NCBI GenBank assembly: GCA_001643675.2
Contig: LSRY02000009.1
Location: 1,187,501-1,251,500, forward strand
From: Monocercomonoides exilis
Lineage: Eukaryota; Preaxostyla; Oxymonadida; Polymastigidae
Direction: 5' to 3'
DNA length: 64,000 bases
Below the pieces are notes generated by a model. That model searched no databases. It was not told where the DNA came from and was given only the letters and a program-made list of their open reading frames with translations. A program made the position numbers and the translations under genes. This document shows positions 22,074 to 34,091 of the stretch, in pieces (the first letter of the stretch is position 1; every line of letters starts with the position of its first letter).

Positions 22074-25000
22074 AAAATCACCACAGATCAAAATTTTTAT
22101 CCCATTAATTTTTTAAAATTATTTGTTTCCATTTCAACACTCCTGCAGCACTTTTATCTGTATAATGTCACATACGAACTTATTTTCATAATCAAAAAAA
22201 AAGAATTTTTTTTATGAAAATTAAAAATTATTGTGATCAACAAGATTTTGTGTTTATTCAAATTTGAAAAAGGAAAAGCAAGTTGGTTTTTAATTCAATT
22301 CATTTTATCGAATGAAATAAGTGCTGGATGTTTTTCCTATTTGAAACGGATGATGTTTGTCACTTTATATTTGCAATTCATTTATATTTGAGTCTTTCTC
22401 TTATCCAGAAGGCTTATTAAGTGCGATGTTGGAGTGTTCTTCATTATCGTTTATAACTTTTTGTGATAAATCTTTTGTTATGGAAAATTCCTGTTCTCAT
22501 CATCAATAATCTTATTAAAAGTATCTTTTGCGAAATAGATCGATTTTCTTCAAAAACGGAAGTATAATTTTACAAGAATTCTCTTCTATAAGATGTCACA
22601 TTCTTTTATCTTAAAAACAAACTTTTGTTATCATGAGAAATTCTGCTTCAACAGATCGGGCTGTTTTATATTCTCATTGTTTTCAATTATTATGAAAGAG
22701 CCAAAACGAACAGATTGCAAACTACACCTTCAATAACATGTCTGTGAACAGTGTTTAATGCATTTATAACAAATTGGAGCATTAATGCGAATCGAGATTT
22801 CCGTAAGTGGAGAGACGATTATAAATAGACTGATCAAATTATTTTTGCTCTTTCATCTTGATTCACAATCCAGACCGACGTTTCATCGGATGCTATTTCC
22901 TTGGTCTTTTCTCCTCATGCACAATCCTGCCAAACTCCTGTGTTGAATGATACGATGTGGAATACTATCTTTGGAGATAACTGTTGTAATGATCTCATTG
23001 CATCACAATCACGATTATCAATCAATTGTTATTTGACACCTTGCAACTATACAACTAACAATATCATTTCTTTTCCTGACTTCTTCTGGCCAATGATGAA
23101 TGCTTCATCAATTTCAAGGCCACCTAACAAGAAAACCATTTTCACACATTTTTCAACATCATCATCTTCTTCTTCCTAATCTTCTTTTTCTTCTTTTTCT
23201 TCATAGCTTTCTTTTCATCTTTTTCTTTTTTCTTTTTCTTTTTTCCATTTGTTTTATTCATTAAAATGCAATATATAACAACGCATTTTTAACGTTAATT
23301 TCATGTTTATTGTTTTTTAAATACTGTCAATAAAAACGAAAGACAAAAGAAACATGATCCGAAAGGCGGATGAGGAAAACGAAGAAGAGAGTGAATTTTA
23401 AAGAAAGAGAAAAAGATGGTATTCAGCATGATAATATTGATGGAAATGAATAAGTGTGGAGGTGAAATCGAAGGATCGATCTCACAATATCCAATCGATT
23501 ATTGGAGCATGATATTGATCGTAAAATCTTTTTTCTCATAACTTGTTAATGATGTGATAAAAAAGCGGACAACAAGGCGCAGTTCCTTTCCTCTCCCTCT
23601 TCAACGGTTTTATCTTATTTTTCTTCATCACTAACTACACATTTCCATTTTGCAGCTTAAAGCAGACAGTCTCTTTCATCTTGATCCTCCCTTAAAACAG
23701 CTCCACAAAATCCTTCAGCAGCCGCACAATCCAGAGCGACAAGGTCGCTCTTCCTTCTTCGCAGTTCTAGATTTCACAGCGTTCGCTCATTCCCTAATAA
23801 ACATACCAAATGCTCCTTCGCAAGATTGTCCAGCTCATTCTTCAGCAGCTCACGTTGTCAGTTCACCATCTTCGCAACCTCGCTGTTCTCAGACGCCTTC
23901 ATGGATCCCTGCAGGTTAGCTACATCGCACACATGTGTTAGCTGCAGGCGTGGAGTGAAGAAACCATTGCGCTGACAAGCTTCCCACACAAACGCAAACG
24001 ACTGCAGACAGCAGCCAGATAGCATGTGGGTATCTCGGAAGATCTGCCACTGCAGCATCGTAGGTGTTTGCAGATTCTGTATGCACAGAGAGAAGAGATT
24101 CCTGCTCAGAACACATGAGCCCTCTGAACGCTGACGCCGACGATGTTTGCTGTGATGCTGATTTCGATAATATCGATGTGTGACTGCAGCATTATGCATC
24201 ATACAGTGCCTTTATCACATCCATCTGCTTAGCAGCTTCTCCTTGGTAGAAGGAGGATAGAAACTTCGAATTATCTAAAAAATCTGCATTCCTATCATTC
24301 ACATTGAAAAATGCTTTTCGTCTCACTCATTAAAAATCAGGACGAAAAATACCTAACATTTCATCTTCATTTCTTGTTTCAACTGCACAACCTTCTTTTT
24401 CTCATTTTCATACTCATTTCTCTGCATCTTCTCGCTCCTCAAGGATAGCCAGTAAAATCCGTTTGCGAAACATAGCCACACTTCACCTCCTTTTCCCTTT
24501 CTCCTCTAGGTTTTCCTCCTTGTTCTTCTGCACTTACACACGTCTCGAGTCGAAAATTTACCGTTAAATGCGTTCTGCTTCACCAAAAATACATATTTCA
24601 CACAAGGAAAAAGAAACAATAAAAATAAACTGTCGTTCTTCGGGGTCTCATTTGTATTTGATATACACGAAAGGCTGATATCCAATACAAATAATTACTG
24701 CATTCCACAAAAACTTATTCTCTTCATTTCTCCTCCTCCGGAAGTGTGAAGCAGATCATTGTGTTAATATGAATGGAAAAAAAAGTAAAGAAACAACCGA
24801 CCATGCAGCTAACGGTTTTTTGTATGAAAACTCTTTGAAAATATGATCAACATTTATACACACTTTCTTTTGAAATACATTCCTAAATGATGAAAGTGAA
24901 TTTCACATTTCGATCATTAACATTTTTGGTTTTTGTTAGGAAAGATATTATTGTTTAATAGCTTTTGCAAATAAATAAAAAAGTTCATTGCTTTTTATTT

Positions 25001-25559
25001 TCGTCTTCTTCTTAATTCATTGGTAATATTAAAGGTGAAAATTTAAATTTCTAAATTTCAAAAAGTTGGAGATAAAAACCTTTTGTTAGCATTATTTATT
25101 TACATAACAAATTCATTCAGATAACAGTTGTTTTGATTCAAACAAAAGAAAAGCAAAACTCATGTTATAGTAAAAATTTCACAGCACAATAAAACTAAAA
25201 TTCGTTTCAGAAAAACGTGTGGAAAAAAAAACAAATAATCAAATTATCAAGTAATAAGCAGTAAATAACTCAATGAAAGTTAAAAATATAAAGACGATAT
25301 ATCCAATTAAATGAGAAAATGTGTTAAAAAATCTACAAAGAAATAATAACGGTCAACGAAATAGATGTTTCGTTTTTTTGTGGGACAGATCAGACTAAAA
25401 AAAAGTGATTTTTCAAAAATTTTCACACATATGGAGGTGAATGTTTCCATTTTGTCTTTGAATTTTTCTCCGTTTTTTGGGGTCTTCATGAATCGTGTGG
25501 AACTACATCGGAGTTTTTTTTATTCATTCAACAATTAATCTCAGAGTTTCGATCATTCA
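22074..25559. other. AT-rich interior of the hAT element, mostly unassigned
   Basis: Apart from the minus-strand remnant at 23640-24202, nothing is recognised. A plus-strand ORF at 22901-23179 (CQTPVLNDTMWNTIFGDNCC, ending in a Ser run) may be a piece of transposase middle region or passenger DNA. The distance between the two transposase blocks (about 3.5 kb) is too great for the missing middle of a hAT transposase alone, so an insertion is likely. Confidence 0.4.
23640..24202 (-). pseudogene. Decayed host-like coding segment inside the hAT element
   Basis: About 188 codons are readable in one minus frame with only two in-frame TGA codons and a final TAA. The frame includes LFSLCIQNLQTPTMLQWQIF, SFAFVWEACQRNGFFTPRLQ, QRELLKNELDNLAKEHLVYL and KSDLVALDCAAAEGFCGAVL. 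The base composition is richer in G+C than the flanks, as in other host coding DNA here. No domain is recognised. It is probably one exon of a broken host gene carried by, or inserted into, the transposon. Confidence 0.5.
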
Positions 25560-27447
25560 ATGCAGTGATCAGAAGTTTTTGCACTGATGGTTTTTCTTCA
25601 CAGAAAAAGGCAATAATTCAATTCTCTGAATTCGATGAAACTTGCTCATGAAGTTCTGAAATCAACAGATACTCGTTTTTTCCAGTTCATATTCATTGCT
25701 GCAACCATCTAACAAATTTGGTCATCATTAATGCTTTTTCAACAATACCGTTTTAAATTTCTATCAAACAAAAGTTTCAAGATTTTGCACAACGATCCCA
25801 TTCTAAATCTGTAAGAACACTCTTGAAAAAGCGCATTCCTTCATTCGTCACAACAAGATGGACGAGCCTGTTCAAAATTTCTTCATTTATTAGGAAAAAA
25901 TTCCATGTTGTTGTTAATCAAAAATTTATGGATTATTCAAGTGCGCTAGATATAATCAAAACTGAGTTGTTGCTTTTCCTTCTACAGAATCTTTATTTGA
26001 AGTTTGAAAAAGACAGAACAAAGCTTTGCCAAGTGTTTCCTCATTTACTCGATTCATTTGATTATCTATTTTATATTTCCAAGCATCATTTTGTTTCAAG
26101 ATGCAAAATGGCACAGCGCAATCGCAAACATTATCATTTTGTTACATAATTATTTTTTAACAGGAATTCGGGGGGAGTACGTGTCACTTTCTTATGCATT
26201 AACCCCAGAAGGAATACAACTATTAAGAAAACACACATTTCCGAAAACTCAACTTTCTTCATCTTTTTCATTGGAGTGTACTATTCAACAATCCGACTCA
26301 AATGAAACAATTGTGTTTAATCAATCTCAATCTTCCCCTGTTTCAATTTTCCTTCCTTGGCCTTTTCCATTAAATATTTCGGAAAAATCATATTTTGTGT
26401 TAAAAAATATATATTCTTTCGATTCTTCAACTTCCTTCATGAATGAAGATACTCATGACATTTATGATCTTTCAATGCCTAAAAGAAAACAAGTTTGCTT
26501 CGACAAACAAAATTCATCAATTAAAAGCAATAGTTTGCAATCAATATTTCTTCATTTTTTTTTAATTTTTTTTTTTAATTTTTTAATGATTTTTAGGTTC
26601 GGAAAATAAAAATGAGGAATTTATTGAGATCGAAAAACTTTTAAAAGAAATTGAAGAAAAAGAAAAAGATGATTTAACGAAAATTGGTGAATTGAAGGGT
26701 TTGGAAGACAGTGAAAGCGAAGAAAGCGACGAACATGGACTAGCACAAGCAGAAAATGATTCAATAAATGATGTATATGATTGTTTATTTCGTTAGGAAT
26801 TGGAAACAGAAGATTCTTCATTTATACGGGAAGATTTTGCTTCATCATCAACATCTCCTTCTTCTTCCATCTCACAGACTTTGAGATCTTCTTCTTCTTC
26901 TTCAGAATATTTTTCAGATATCGATACTGAATTGAGAAATGACTCCTATCATTGTGCATGCATCATAGCTGGAGAAGAGACGTTTCAAGATGAAGACGAA
27001 GAAGAAGTACGGGAATTATTTTCGACAAAGAAAATAGATTTATGTTTAGAATTCAACGAAGAGAAAGAAAAAACTATTTTGCAAGAAATACAAAATTTGC
27101 TACACACAAACTGGTTTCCTCGACTTTGCAGATCATTTACGAATTATGCTCGGAGTGTGCTTAAAGATTATGGAAACAATTCTATAACTGCTTGCAAGTT
27201 GTTCTTTGAAAATCAGATGAAATCGAAGCCAGAAGAAATAATCGAAAAAGATCCAGAAATCTTTAACAATGTAATTGCTGAGTCTGGTTATCTCCAATCG
27301 TTGTATTCAGGCTTGTGTTTGTCACTGATCCTATCTCCATGCATCGAAGAAAGCTGCGAGAGAATTATTTCAAAAATCAAAAACATAATTGGAGATAAAA
27401 GAAACTCGATTAGCTTACAAACTTTGGAAGCATTACTTCATATTTAA
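25560..27447 (+). pseudogene. C-terminal part of hAT transposase, including the dimerisation domain
   Basis: The order of landmarks fits hAT. HCCNHLTNLVIINAF (the C-x-x-H, N-L block) is near 25700, then KKRIPSFVTTRWTSLFKI (the conserved TRW) at 25823. After a frameshift comes LSYALTPEGIQLLRKH, near 26200. A probable intron ends TTTTTAG at 26595. The acidic segment after it meets an in-frame TAG at 26794. The end, open to 27447, is YSGLCLSLILSPCIEESCER followed by NIIGDKRNSISLQTLEALLH, the hAT C-terminal dimerisation block (S-E-R ... R-N-x-L ... L-E-A-L). Stops seen are TAA/TAG, plus at least one frameshift, so the copy is probably dead. Confidence 0.82.
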
Positions 27448-28030
27448 CTTTAATCACTGTTTTGTATTTGTCTTATAAAAATTTATTTCATTTCATTCTA
27501 TTTTTCAAGTTATTCTTATTGAACATGCAAAGCATATAAATCATATTCAAGAATAAAACGCTTTCAACGTGATTAAATGATCTTTAAGTTGCGAATGATT
27601 TCTCTTTATATATTTTTTAAAAAATGGAAAATCATACAGACATATGTTTTTATCTTAATATAAAACGTTCATTCACTTTGTCTAACATCGCAAACTTGTG
27701 GTTTTATGTTCCTGTAATGAAGGACTTTGAAATTGAAATTTCATGAAAGATTGTTTCAAATGAACAATGCAAAATGAAAACAAAACAAAAAATGGAGATG
27801 CACTTTCTCAGCATCATCAATTCAAACTTTTATTATTAAATGAACATTGATCTGGTTGAGTGTTAGCATTTAGTCATTTCATTCGATTGATACAGCTTGT
27901 GGAATGAAGATTGCTTCACTAACCTTCATTCAAGAAATTATTTATTGCCTGATTCATTCCTTTATTCTTCTCTTCCTCTTCTAAAAATCATTCGATTAAC
28001 AAATCATTCCTTCTTTAACTATTTTGACAT

Positions 28031-29165
28031 TTGCAATTCTTCCTAGTCCATCCAAAAAAACAACACAGCAATGCCATTCTGTGGAGAGAGCTCCGCACGA
28101 TCAAAACATTTTTTAACCATTTGCATCTTGTCAAATGCACTAACAGTTTCATGTTTTGGAGAAATCTCAAGAATCCTTCCCTCAACAGCTGTGTGGATGA
28201 GCACTGCTGGATCATTGAGAAGATGATTCTGCAGGAAAAGCTGTCACTTAACTATCAAAACAATATTTTTGCCCACGAGCTCACACTAACAGCGGAGACA
28301 TTCAACCTCCATGACGAAAAACTTTTCACAGAGGCTGAAATGCACTTTTTGCAGAGTCTGTTCCATTTGACTTTCAATATGGGTGCTGATCCGCTGGGAA
28401 ACAATACGTTTTGGAGATCGCGTGGCAGACGATCAGTTTTACCGAGGAGCATAATGTGTTTGAGATCGGGCGAGGAGAAGAAGCAACGGAAATACGCTTT
28501 CTGGTGCAGGCGCCCATCGGCGAGGTGGATGCACCAATGCAATCGATTGTGCTGCAGAACGAAGGTGGGACAAGTATTGACTACAGATTCGACCTGGCTG
28601 ACGTGGAGCGGCTGAATGCTTCAGCGTAGGATTTCCCTCTGTTTGAGTGCCATGTTACGAGGGGTATTGTTCCTGCGTATGCGAAACAGATGATATGCTG
28701 GAGCTTCCGTCCACTGATGCAGAGGGGATATTTGGTTAGGATTCCGATCAAGCTGGGAAGCAGATACAGTTCAATGAATGAGATAAACGAGAATGTTGGA
28801 GGAGGAGCAGTTAAGAGAAGGAAGTGATGGACAGAAGGTATCACATACATGGAAACTGTAATGCAAGCTCTGCTGGCGGGAGACGGTTTCATCGCGAAGG
28901 AAGGTGCAGAGCCGCTTGTACATGAAAAATCGACAACAATTCTAGGCTCCTCTTTTTCCTCTTTCTGCTCAGCAATATTTATAGCAGCATGAGCGAATTA
29001 ACTTTATGAGTGTGACAGGTTGGAGCATGGAGCGGAGGCTGGTGCACCTGGCGTGTCCGCGCACAAAACCGCATCTGGCGCTGCAGAATAGGGTGAATGA
29101 GAAAAGAGAGAAGAGAGGCATCCTGCATGACTGGAAAGAGAGCCATCCGCTGATCAAGTTGCAGG
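28031..29165 (+). pseudogene. Decayed ASH/MSP-domain ciliary-type protein fragment (CFAP65-like?)
   Basis: Plus-strand pieces read LTFNMGADPLGNNTFW, then after a frameshift ISFTEEHNVFEIGRGEEATE and DAPMQSIVLQNEGGTSIDYR, a TAG at about 28627, then FPLFECHVTRGIVPAYAKQM and FRPLMQRGYLVRIPIKL. The last part has the pattern of ASH domains in axonemal proteins: an F...GxIxP core, then a hydrophobic strand, then W.F.P....Y.v.iPi. CFAP65/CFAP47-type proteins are the nearest thought. Further pieces at 29026-29165 (SMERRLVHLACPRTKPHL and RGILHDWKESHPLIKLQV) continue the same strand. It lies inside the hAT element and is broken by stops, so it is a passenger or older neighbour, not a working gene. Confidence 0.45.
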
Positions 29166-29339
29166 TTTAAACGATTCAGCCGATCAGGGGAAAAATTGCA
29201 GAATGAGAGAAATGTGTGTGTGTTGTGAAACTTTCAGCGATGCGTTCGGTTATTTTGGTGAATTCACTTCTGCAACTTTCTCTTTCGATGAATTCGAAGT
29301 GGAATTCTTCAATTGCGAATCAGAATTCTTCATCGTCTT

Positions 29340-30242
29340 CTTCCATTAATGGTGTTAGTGCAAGTTCAGAAGTTAATCAAATCTTTTCTTATCATCGTTT
29401 CCCTTCAGCCCGTCGTTCATCTTCTGTGAATGGTACTTCTTCTTCCTCTTCTGTTGTTTTTTCCAACTTTAACTCAGGCAACATTGACGACCACTCCCCC
29501 ATCGCCTAGCTCTCCACACAGCACTCTCAACTTTGGAAAAATCAAAGGGATTCCTTCTTCTTATCCTGTGCCTTCTCGATCTTCCTCTTCCTCCTCGCTG
29601 GCAATTGCCCCGAATCAACCAAGCATCCGCAAGCAGCCACCGAGAGTGAGTGTCATTGAGCGCATGACGAAATCTCGGGGCATTCAAATAGCCACCAGAC
29701 TTAAGTGGATCCGGACTGTCCTGGAAAAAGCAAGAAACGAAGAGAACTAGTTTCTGTTGGCGCTGGCAAGGCAGCCTGTTGAACAGCTTTCAGCAGCTGC
29801 TGTGTTAACACTGCAATTGCGAAAAATGGTCGGCAGCATTCTGCTTAATGAAACAACGAAGCAGGCGCTTGATGTGGCATTCCAGGCAAAAGCAGAGTGG
29901 AAGGTCAGGATTTTGCAGAAGGAGAAGGAGAGAAAAGCGTTTGGGATGAACAACCTCACTCCAACGACGTCCGCCATGAAAGGAACTCCAAGAGAGTACA
30001 AAGGGAACTTGGGTCCGCTGAGAGAGTCGCGAAGCAGCAGTGCTGGAGGAAGGAGGATGACTGATGCAGAAGAAGTGATCGGAGTGAATGTGTCTCTTCC
30101 TCCCTTGTTGAATCCGTCTTCTGGCTCTTCTTCTGGTTCTGGTTCACTTTCAGTTCCATTGTATTCTCTGCAGGGAATAGTGCAACAGTGGTTTATGCAA
30201 TCACAGGAGATTCAGGGAATTCAATGGCTTATTTCAACTTGA
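29340..30242 (+). pseudogene. Ser/Pro-rich and helical coding remnant with one in-frame TAG
   Basis: The frame from 29430 to 30242 is continuous apart from TAG at 29748. A Ser/Pro-rich part leads into KQPPRVSVIERMTKSRGIQI, RLKWIRTVLEKARNEEN, the TAG, FLLALARQPVEQLSAAAVLT and FQAKAEWKVRILQKEKERKA. It ends with another Ser-rich part and a TGA. The helical segment looks like genuine coding sequence, probably the C-terminus of the protein whose ASH-like region lies just upstream. Function is not recognised. Confidence 0.5.
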
Positions 30243-32536
30243 GAAATGAATAAGAATTACTACGTATTTCGTCTGCAACCTTTGGGGATGCAGAGTTAAA
30301 TGAAGGGGAAGAGTGCATGAAGGGCGGATGCCATCGAAGGAGAAGTTTTGTCTGTTGGATGGGCTGCAGAATTTGGATGGAAACGATTTGGACAGAGGGA
30401 TGAGGGGAATGCTGGGCTAAGGAGACGAAGATTGTGAATGGAACGGCTGTTTCAGAGAGCCATATCAGTAGATATTTTTGAGAGTGTCATTCAAAAATAG
30501 CTCGACTATCCGATTTTCGGAGCTGCATAAAGCTTCTCTTCTTTTAAAAGTGTTTCCATTTCAGCCACTGCTCAGTGCAAACAGTAATGGAGCTATTTCT
30601 TCTGTTTCTGCTTCATTGTCATCTTCAGTTATCACTTCTTTATCCTCATCTTGCTCCGCTGTTGCATGCATTTCTGGTTCGTTATTCTCTTCTCGTCCTT
30701 CTTTTCTCCTTTTTCACTAAATATTTATCATCACAAAAATTTCTTCAATTCTTTTGACCACATTTCCTTTCAAAATATATTATAAGATCAAGAACTTCGT
30801 TTTCTTTCACTTTGCTCATCTGTCTTCCCTCTTTTCTTTCTTTTCCATTTTTTCTCTTTCTAATTTTTGTTTCTGCTTTATTTCTTGACAAATGCTCTTT
30901 TTCTTCATTTTCCTCTTTATCCCCGATTCCGATGATGAATGCAAAGTGATCCAATCAATTGAAGCAATGATGATGATGATGGGGATGGGGATGAATTCGT
31001 GTGATACGATGTCGATGAATTTGAAGAAGAAGATGATGATGAATGAATAGAACGAGTTGATTAATTGTTGGAAATAAAGAAGATAAGTGTCTATTTGCAT
31101 CAACTGAGAAATTCATTGAAATTCTCTTCTTTTATTTCTTTAATGTTCTTCTGGTGAGCAGCATCCACTGAATCTTTCACGCATTCAGTTTGAATTTCTT
31201 TCTTTCAAACATAAAAATGAAAGAATTTAGCATTTTTTCATTTCTCCTTTCAAATTCCATCTCTTCAACATTCAATTCCCCTTTTTTCACAAAAAATCAT
31301 CTTTCCTCAAAAATAATTCTTCGCCAAAGGTTGATTCCAGGCATCTTCATAATATCTCGCATTTCATCTGTCTGTCTGTATTTTTCCTTTCCTGCTTTTC
31401 TTTTTCTTCTTCAAAGCCAGCTAATCCCTCGCTGTTTCAACATCCTGAATGAAAAAAATAATAATCACTTCAAAAATATTCAACAAACCTTCTAAACATT
31501 TTTAAAGGCAATGTCTATATTTAATCCTATTGGCAACTGTTTTCTTCAATTCAATTTCATAATTCCTTCCTTTTTCAAGTGTTTCATCATCTGATTCTCC
31601 AATCATCCTTTACATCAGTTGTTTCTCCATCAAGTGCATCGATTTCTTGCTCTTCTGAAAAATGTGAAATTCATGCATTCTGCTCAAATTCCATCTTTCT
31701 CATTGAAAAATATTCTGTTTTTTCGTTGGAAAATATCATCTCCAATTCCCTTCCAAATCCCTTCATCCTGGGCACTTTCCATATGAATTCGCTGTCCGAT
31801 CTTGATAGTCGGACTGAATAACAAGAAATAGTGCTTTTATTCATTTTCGATCATTTCTATCTGCTGCTCTGAAATCAGTGCAAAAGCTGTAAACAACCAG
31901 ATATTCGTATAAAGAAAAATAAACAAATAACAAACCTTCTTCTCTATTTAAAACAGAAAATCCTTCTTCAGCGCCTTATGTGTCCACTAAATTTTTGTTT
32001 ATCCAAGGAATACTGCTTATTTGAAATGCGTAGCTCTATTTCTTCAATAGTTAAAAAATTAGAACAAAAAGAGAAATAGAAATCATTCCAATTCTTAAAG
32101 ATACTATCTCAAACTTACATAGAAAAATTGCGTTTCATGACTGAAATAAATGGTATTATTTCTTTTTCATTAACAACAAAAATAAAAATTTAAGCAAACA
32201 TGTCAATATCCATTTCTTTTTCATATTGAAGTTCAATATATTCAGAATATATGGGTCAAGCAATTTATCAAAAAATAATAAACAAATCAAAAATTTTCCA
32301 AAAAATTGTAAAGCCCAATTGCTGATCTTTGATTTTTTATAATTTTTTAAAAATTGTTATGGAACAAAAAAATTAAAAAATTTGAAAATGCATTAATATA
32401 TGATAAATAATATTTTTTAAATGAATGCTTTTTTAGAAATTTTTTGCATTGGACTCCAAAAAACAAACGAATTTGAAATTTTTAAATACTGACGTGAAAA
32501 AACTCCAGTGACGGACGTGAAGGGAAAATCTTCTTC
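30243..32536. other. AT-rich, low-coding right part of the hAT element
   Basis: Only low-complexity ORFs are present (for example Ser/Leu-rich reading at 30478-30757 and a basic minus reading around 30745-31100). A (GAT)n-like purine stretch lies at 30964-31045. No domain is recognised. Subterminal hAT motifs (GTGACGGACGTGA) begin at about 32512. Confidence 0.5.
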
Positions 32537-32560
32537 ACGTCACTCAGGTTTTGATTTGAG

Positions 32561-33375
32561 TGAAAAGAAAATATATTGATTGGTTATCAAAACCGTTAAT
32601 GATGACAAGAGAATTGAGAGCTGCAAATAACGGCAAATAAGTTAACTCAGAATCAAGTGACAAAGAACCTGTATCATTATGTATTTCAACATCTTTGAGT
32701 CCATCAACAAAAGCAAGAGCGAGAGTTGGAGACATATCAGCGACACCATCTTGTGTGAGAAGATTGTGTGGTTCAGCTGCCATTGTCGCTGATGTATTCT
32801 CTGTTTTGAGGTCAATTCCGAAGATGTCAAGAACACTCTCAAGTGATGAAAGATCTGTGAGCTGTCTGTAATTGTTGAGGTGAATGTATTTGGTGATGAT
32901 TTTCTTGAGATCTTTCATCTCTCTGTATGAAGAGTCAGCATGAACAACAAGCCTCTGTTTTCCATCTCCAATACCCACAATGATGTCGATATAGTACTCT
33001 GGACTCGTGAAAACTTTGGTTTGTGACGAATATTTAAGGGGATAACAACACGGCTCATAATAAATGTGAAGACCTCCATGAGCTGTTTGTACAAGTCCGA
33101 TATTTCGGGGTAGTTTCTCGAGAATTGAATTCCTGATGGTTTTCGTTTGTTCAGCTTGAAGGGATTTGTTGATATCAACATCAACTACATAAAGATCCTC
33201 ACATTTGCTGATATCGATGTCTGTTCCTGTGTACCATTAGCCCCACTTCTTGTCAGGAGATGGGTCATTCTTTTTGAAAAATTGCACATGTTCAATGAAT
33301 GCAATTAATAAATTTGAAACTTTTTTTGAAATTTTTGGAACAGATCCATCAAAATACCATCATTAGGCTAATTCG
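32561..33375 (-). pseudogene. N-terminal primase-polymerase (AEP) half of the split replication protein
   Basis: Minus-strand reading begins near 33362 with WYFDGSVPKISKKVSNLLIA and FIEHVQFFKKNDPSPDKKWG. It crosses a TAA at 33237-33239, then continues WYTGTDIDISKCEDLYVVDV. The DVDI gives the catalytic acidic pair, and VQTAHGGLHIYYEP is the His-containing motif of archaeo-eukaryotic primases. VGIGDGKQRLVVHADS follows. It stops abruptly at TQIK, where the 8-bp duplication of the hAT insertion lies; the frame resumes at 20861. The TAA position, KKWG-stop-WYTGTD, would suit Gln. An in-frame TGA just upstream, near 33363, obscures the true start. The protein type, AEP fused to SF3 helicase, is typical of replicons such as viruses, plasmids and integrated elements. 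Confidence 0.75.
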
Positions 33376-34091
33376 AATATTCAAACCTATTTGATGTGAG
33401 AATCAGTGCATTGTGGAGTAATATGATGGATTTGCTTCAAAAAAAGATAAATAATGATTCAATTTTGTTTAGTGCAGTTTAAAAACAATTGCGAATTTTC
33501 AAAAATTATGACCCATATTTGTCTAATTTTTTTTGAAAAGTTCCTATTGTTTAATTTTCATAAAAAATTTTTTTTCATATTTCAATCAAATTTCTGTTCC
33601 CACTCACTGAACTGCACCAAAATAATAATATTATTATTATCAAGATTTTGTTTTCACGACTGTTAAATTTTGTGACTGAAAACAGAAACTTGATTGAAAT
33701 TTGAAATTTTTATTTTATTTGAAAACAAAACAAGAGGAACTTTTCAAAAAAATATAATGTTATAATATTTTTTAAAACAGGTTTCTAGCAAAATTACCAT
33801 CAATGAACAACTGTGAAAAGAAAAAGAACATTTCTCGATTTTCAAGAAATTTGCTGGGGGCGCGTTAAGCACCGATGGTATAAAAAGAATCATGAAAGGA
33901 AAACAAAACAAAATAAAATAAAAAGTTTTCAAAAAAAGATGTGTGTTTGATTGATTAATTAATCTCTCACAAACAGTGAAAAAAGGAAGGAATATAAATA
34001 CGGCAATCACTTATTGAATTTAAAAAAAGATAAATACAAGCATAACTGACTGTTATTTTGAAAAATTACAAAACATAGCATAACAATTAAT
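33376..34091. other. AT-rich intergenic DNA
   Basis: The minus-strand frame of the glycosyltransferase stays free of TGA here, but beyond its TAG it encodes only hydrophobic, low-complexity residues, so it is not treated as coding. No RNA gene or repeat was seen. Confidence 0.5.

Larger units (their letters stand above)
20870..32552 (+). mobile_element. 11.7 kb hAT-type DNA transposon inserted in the primase-helicase gene
   Basis: Bounded by inverted termini TAAACCTGAATGACGTG and CACGTCACTCAGGTTTT and an 8-bp duplication GATTTGAG. Subterminal TGACGT-type motifs occur at both ends (20882-21150 and 32488-32545). It carries a plus-strand hAT transposase in at least two blocks (21520-22073 and 25560-27447). 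The element plus one duplication copy is 11,691 bp, a multiple of three. The interrupted gene is in the same frame on both sides, at codons for TQIK. It also contains material unrelated to transposition: a minus-strand coding remnant at 23640-24202 and ASH-type plus-strand remnants at 28031-30242. Either these are captured passengers or later insertions landed inside the transposon. It shares terminal sequence with the element at 38952-41766. Confidence 0.82.

Noticed and set aside
33744-34091. C-terminal extension of the glycosyltransferase through its TAG
   Set aside because: The TGA-free extension is hydrophobic and AT-driven, with further TAA codons and no family resemblance.
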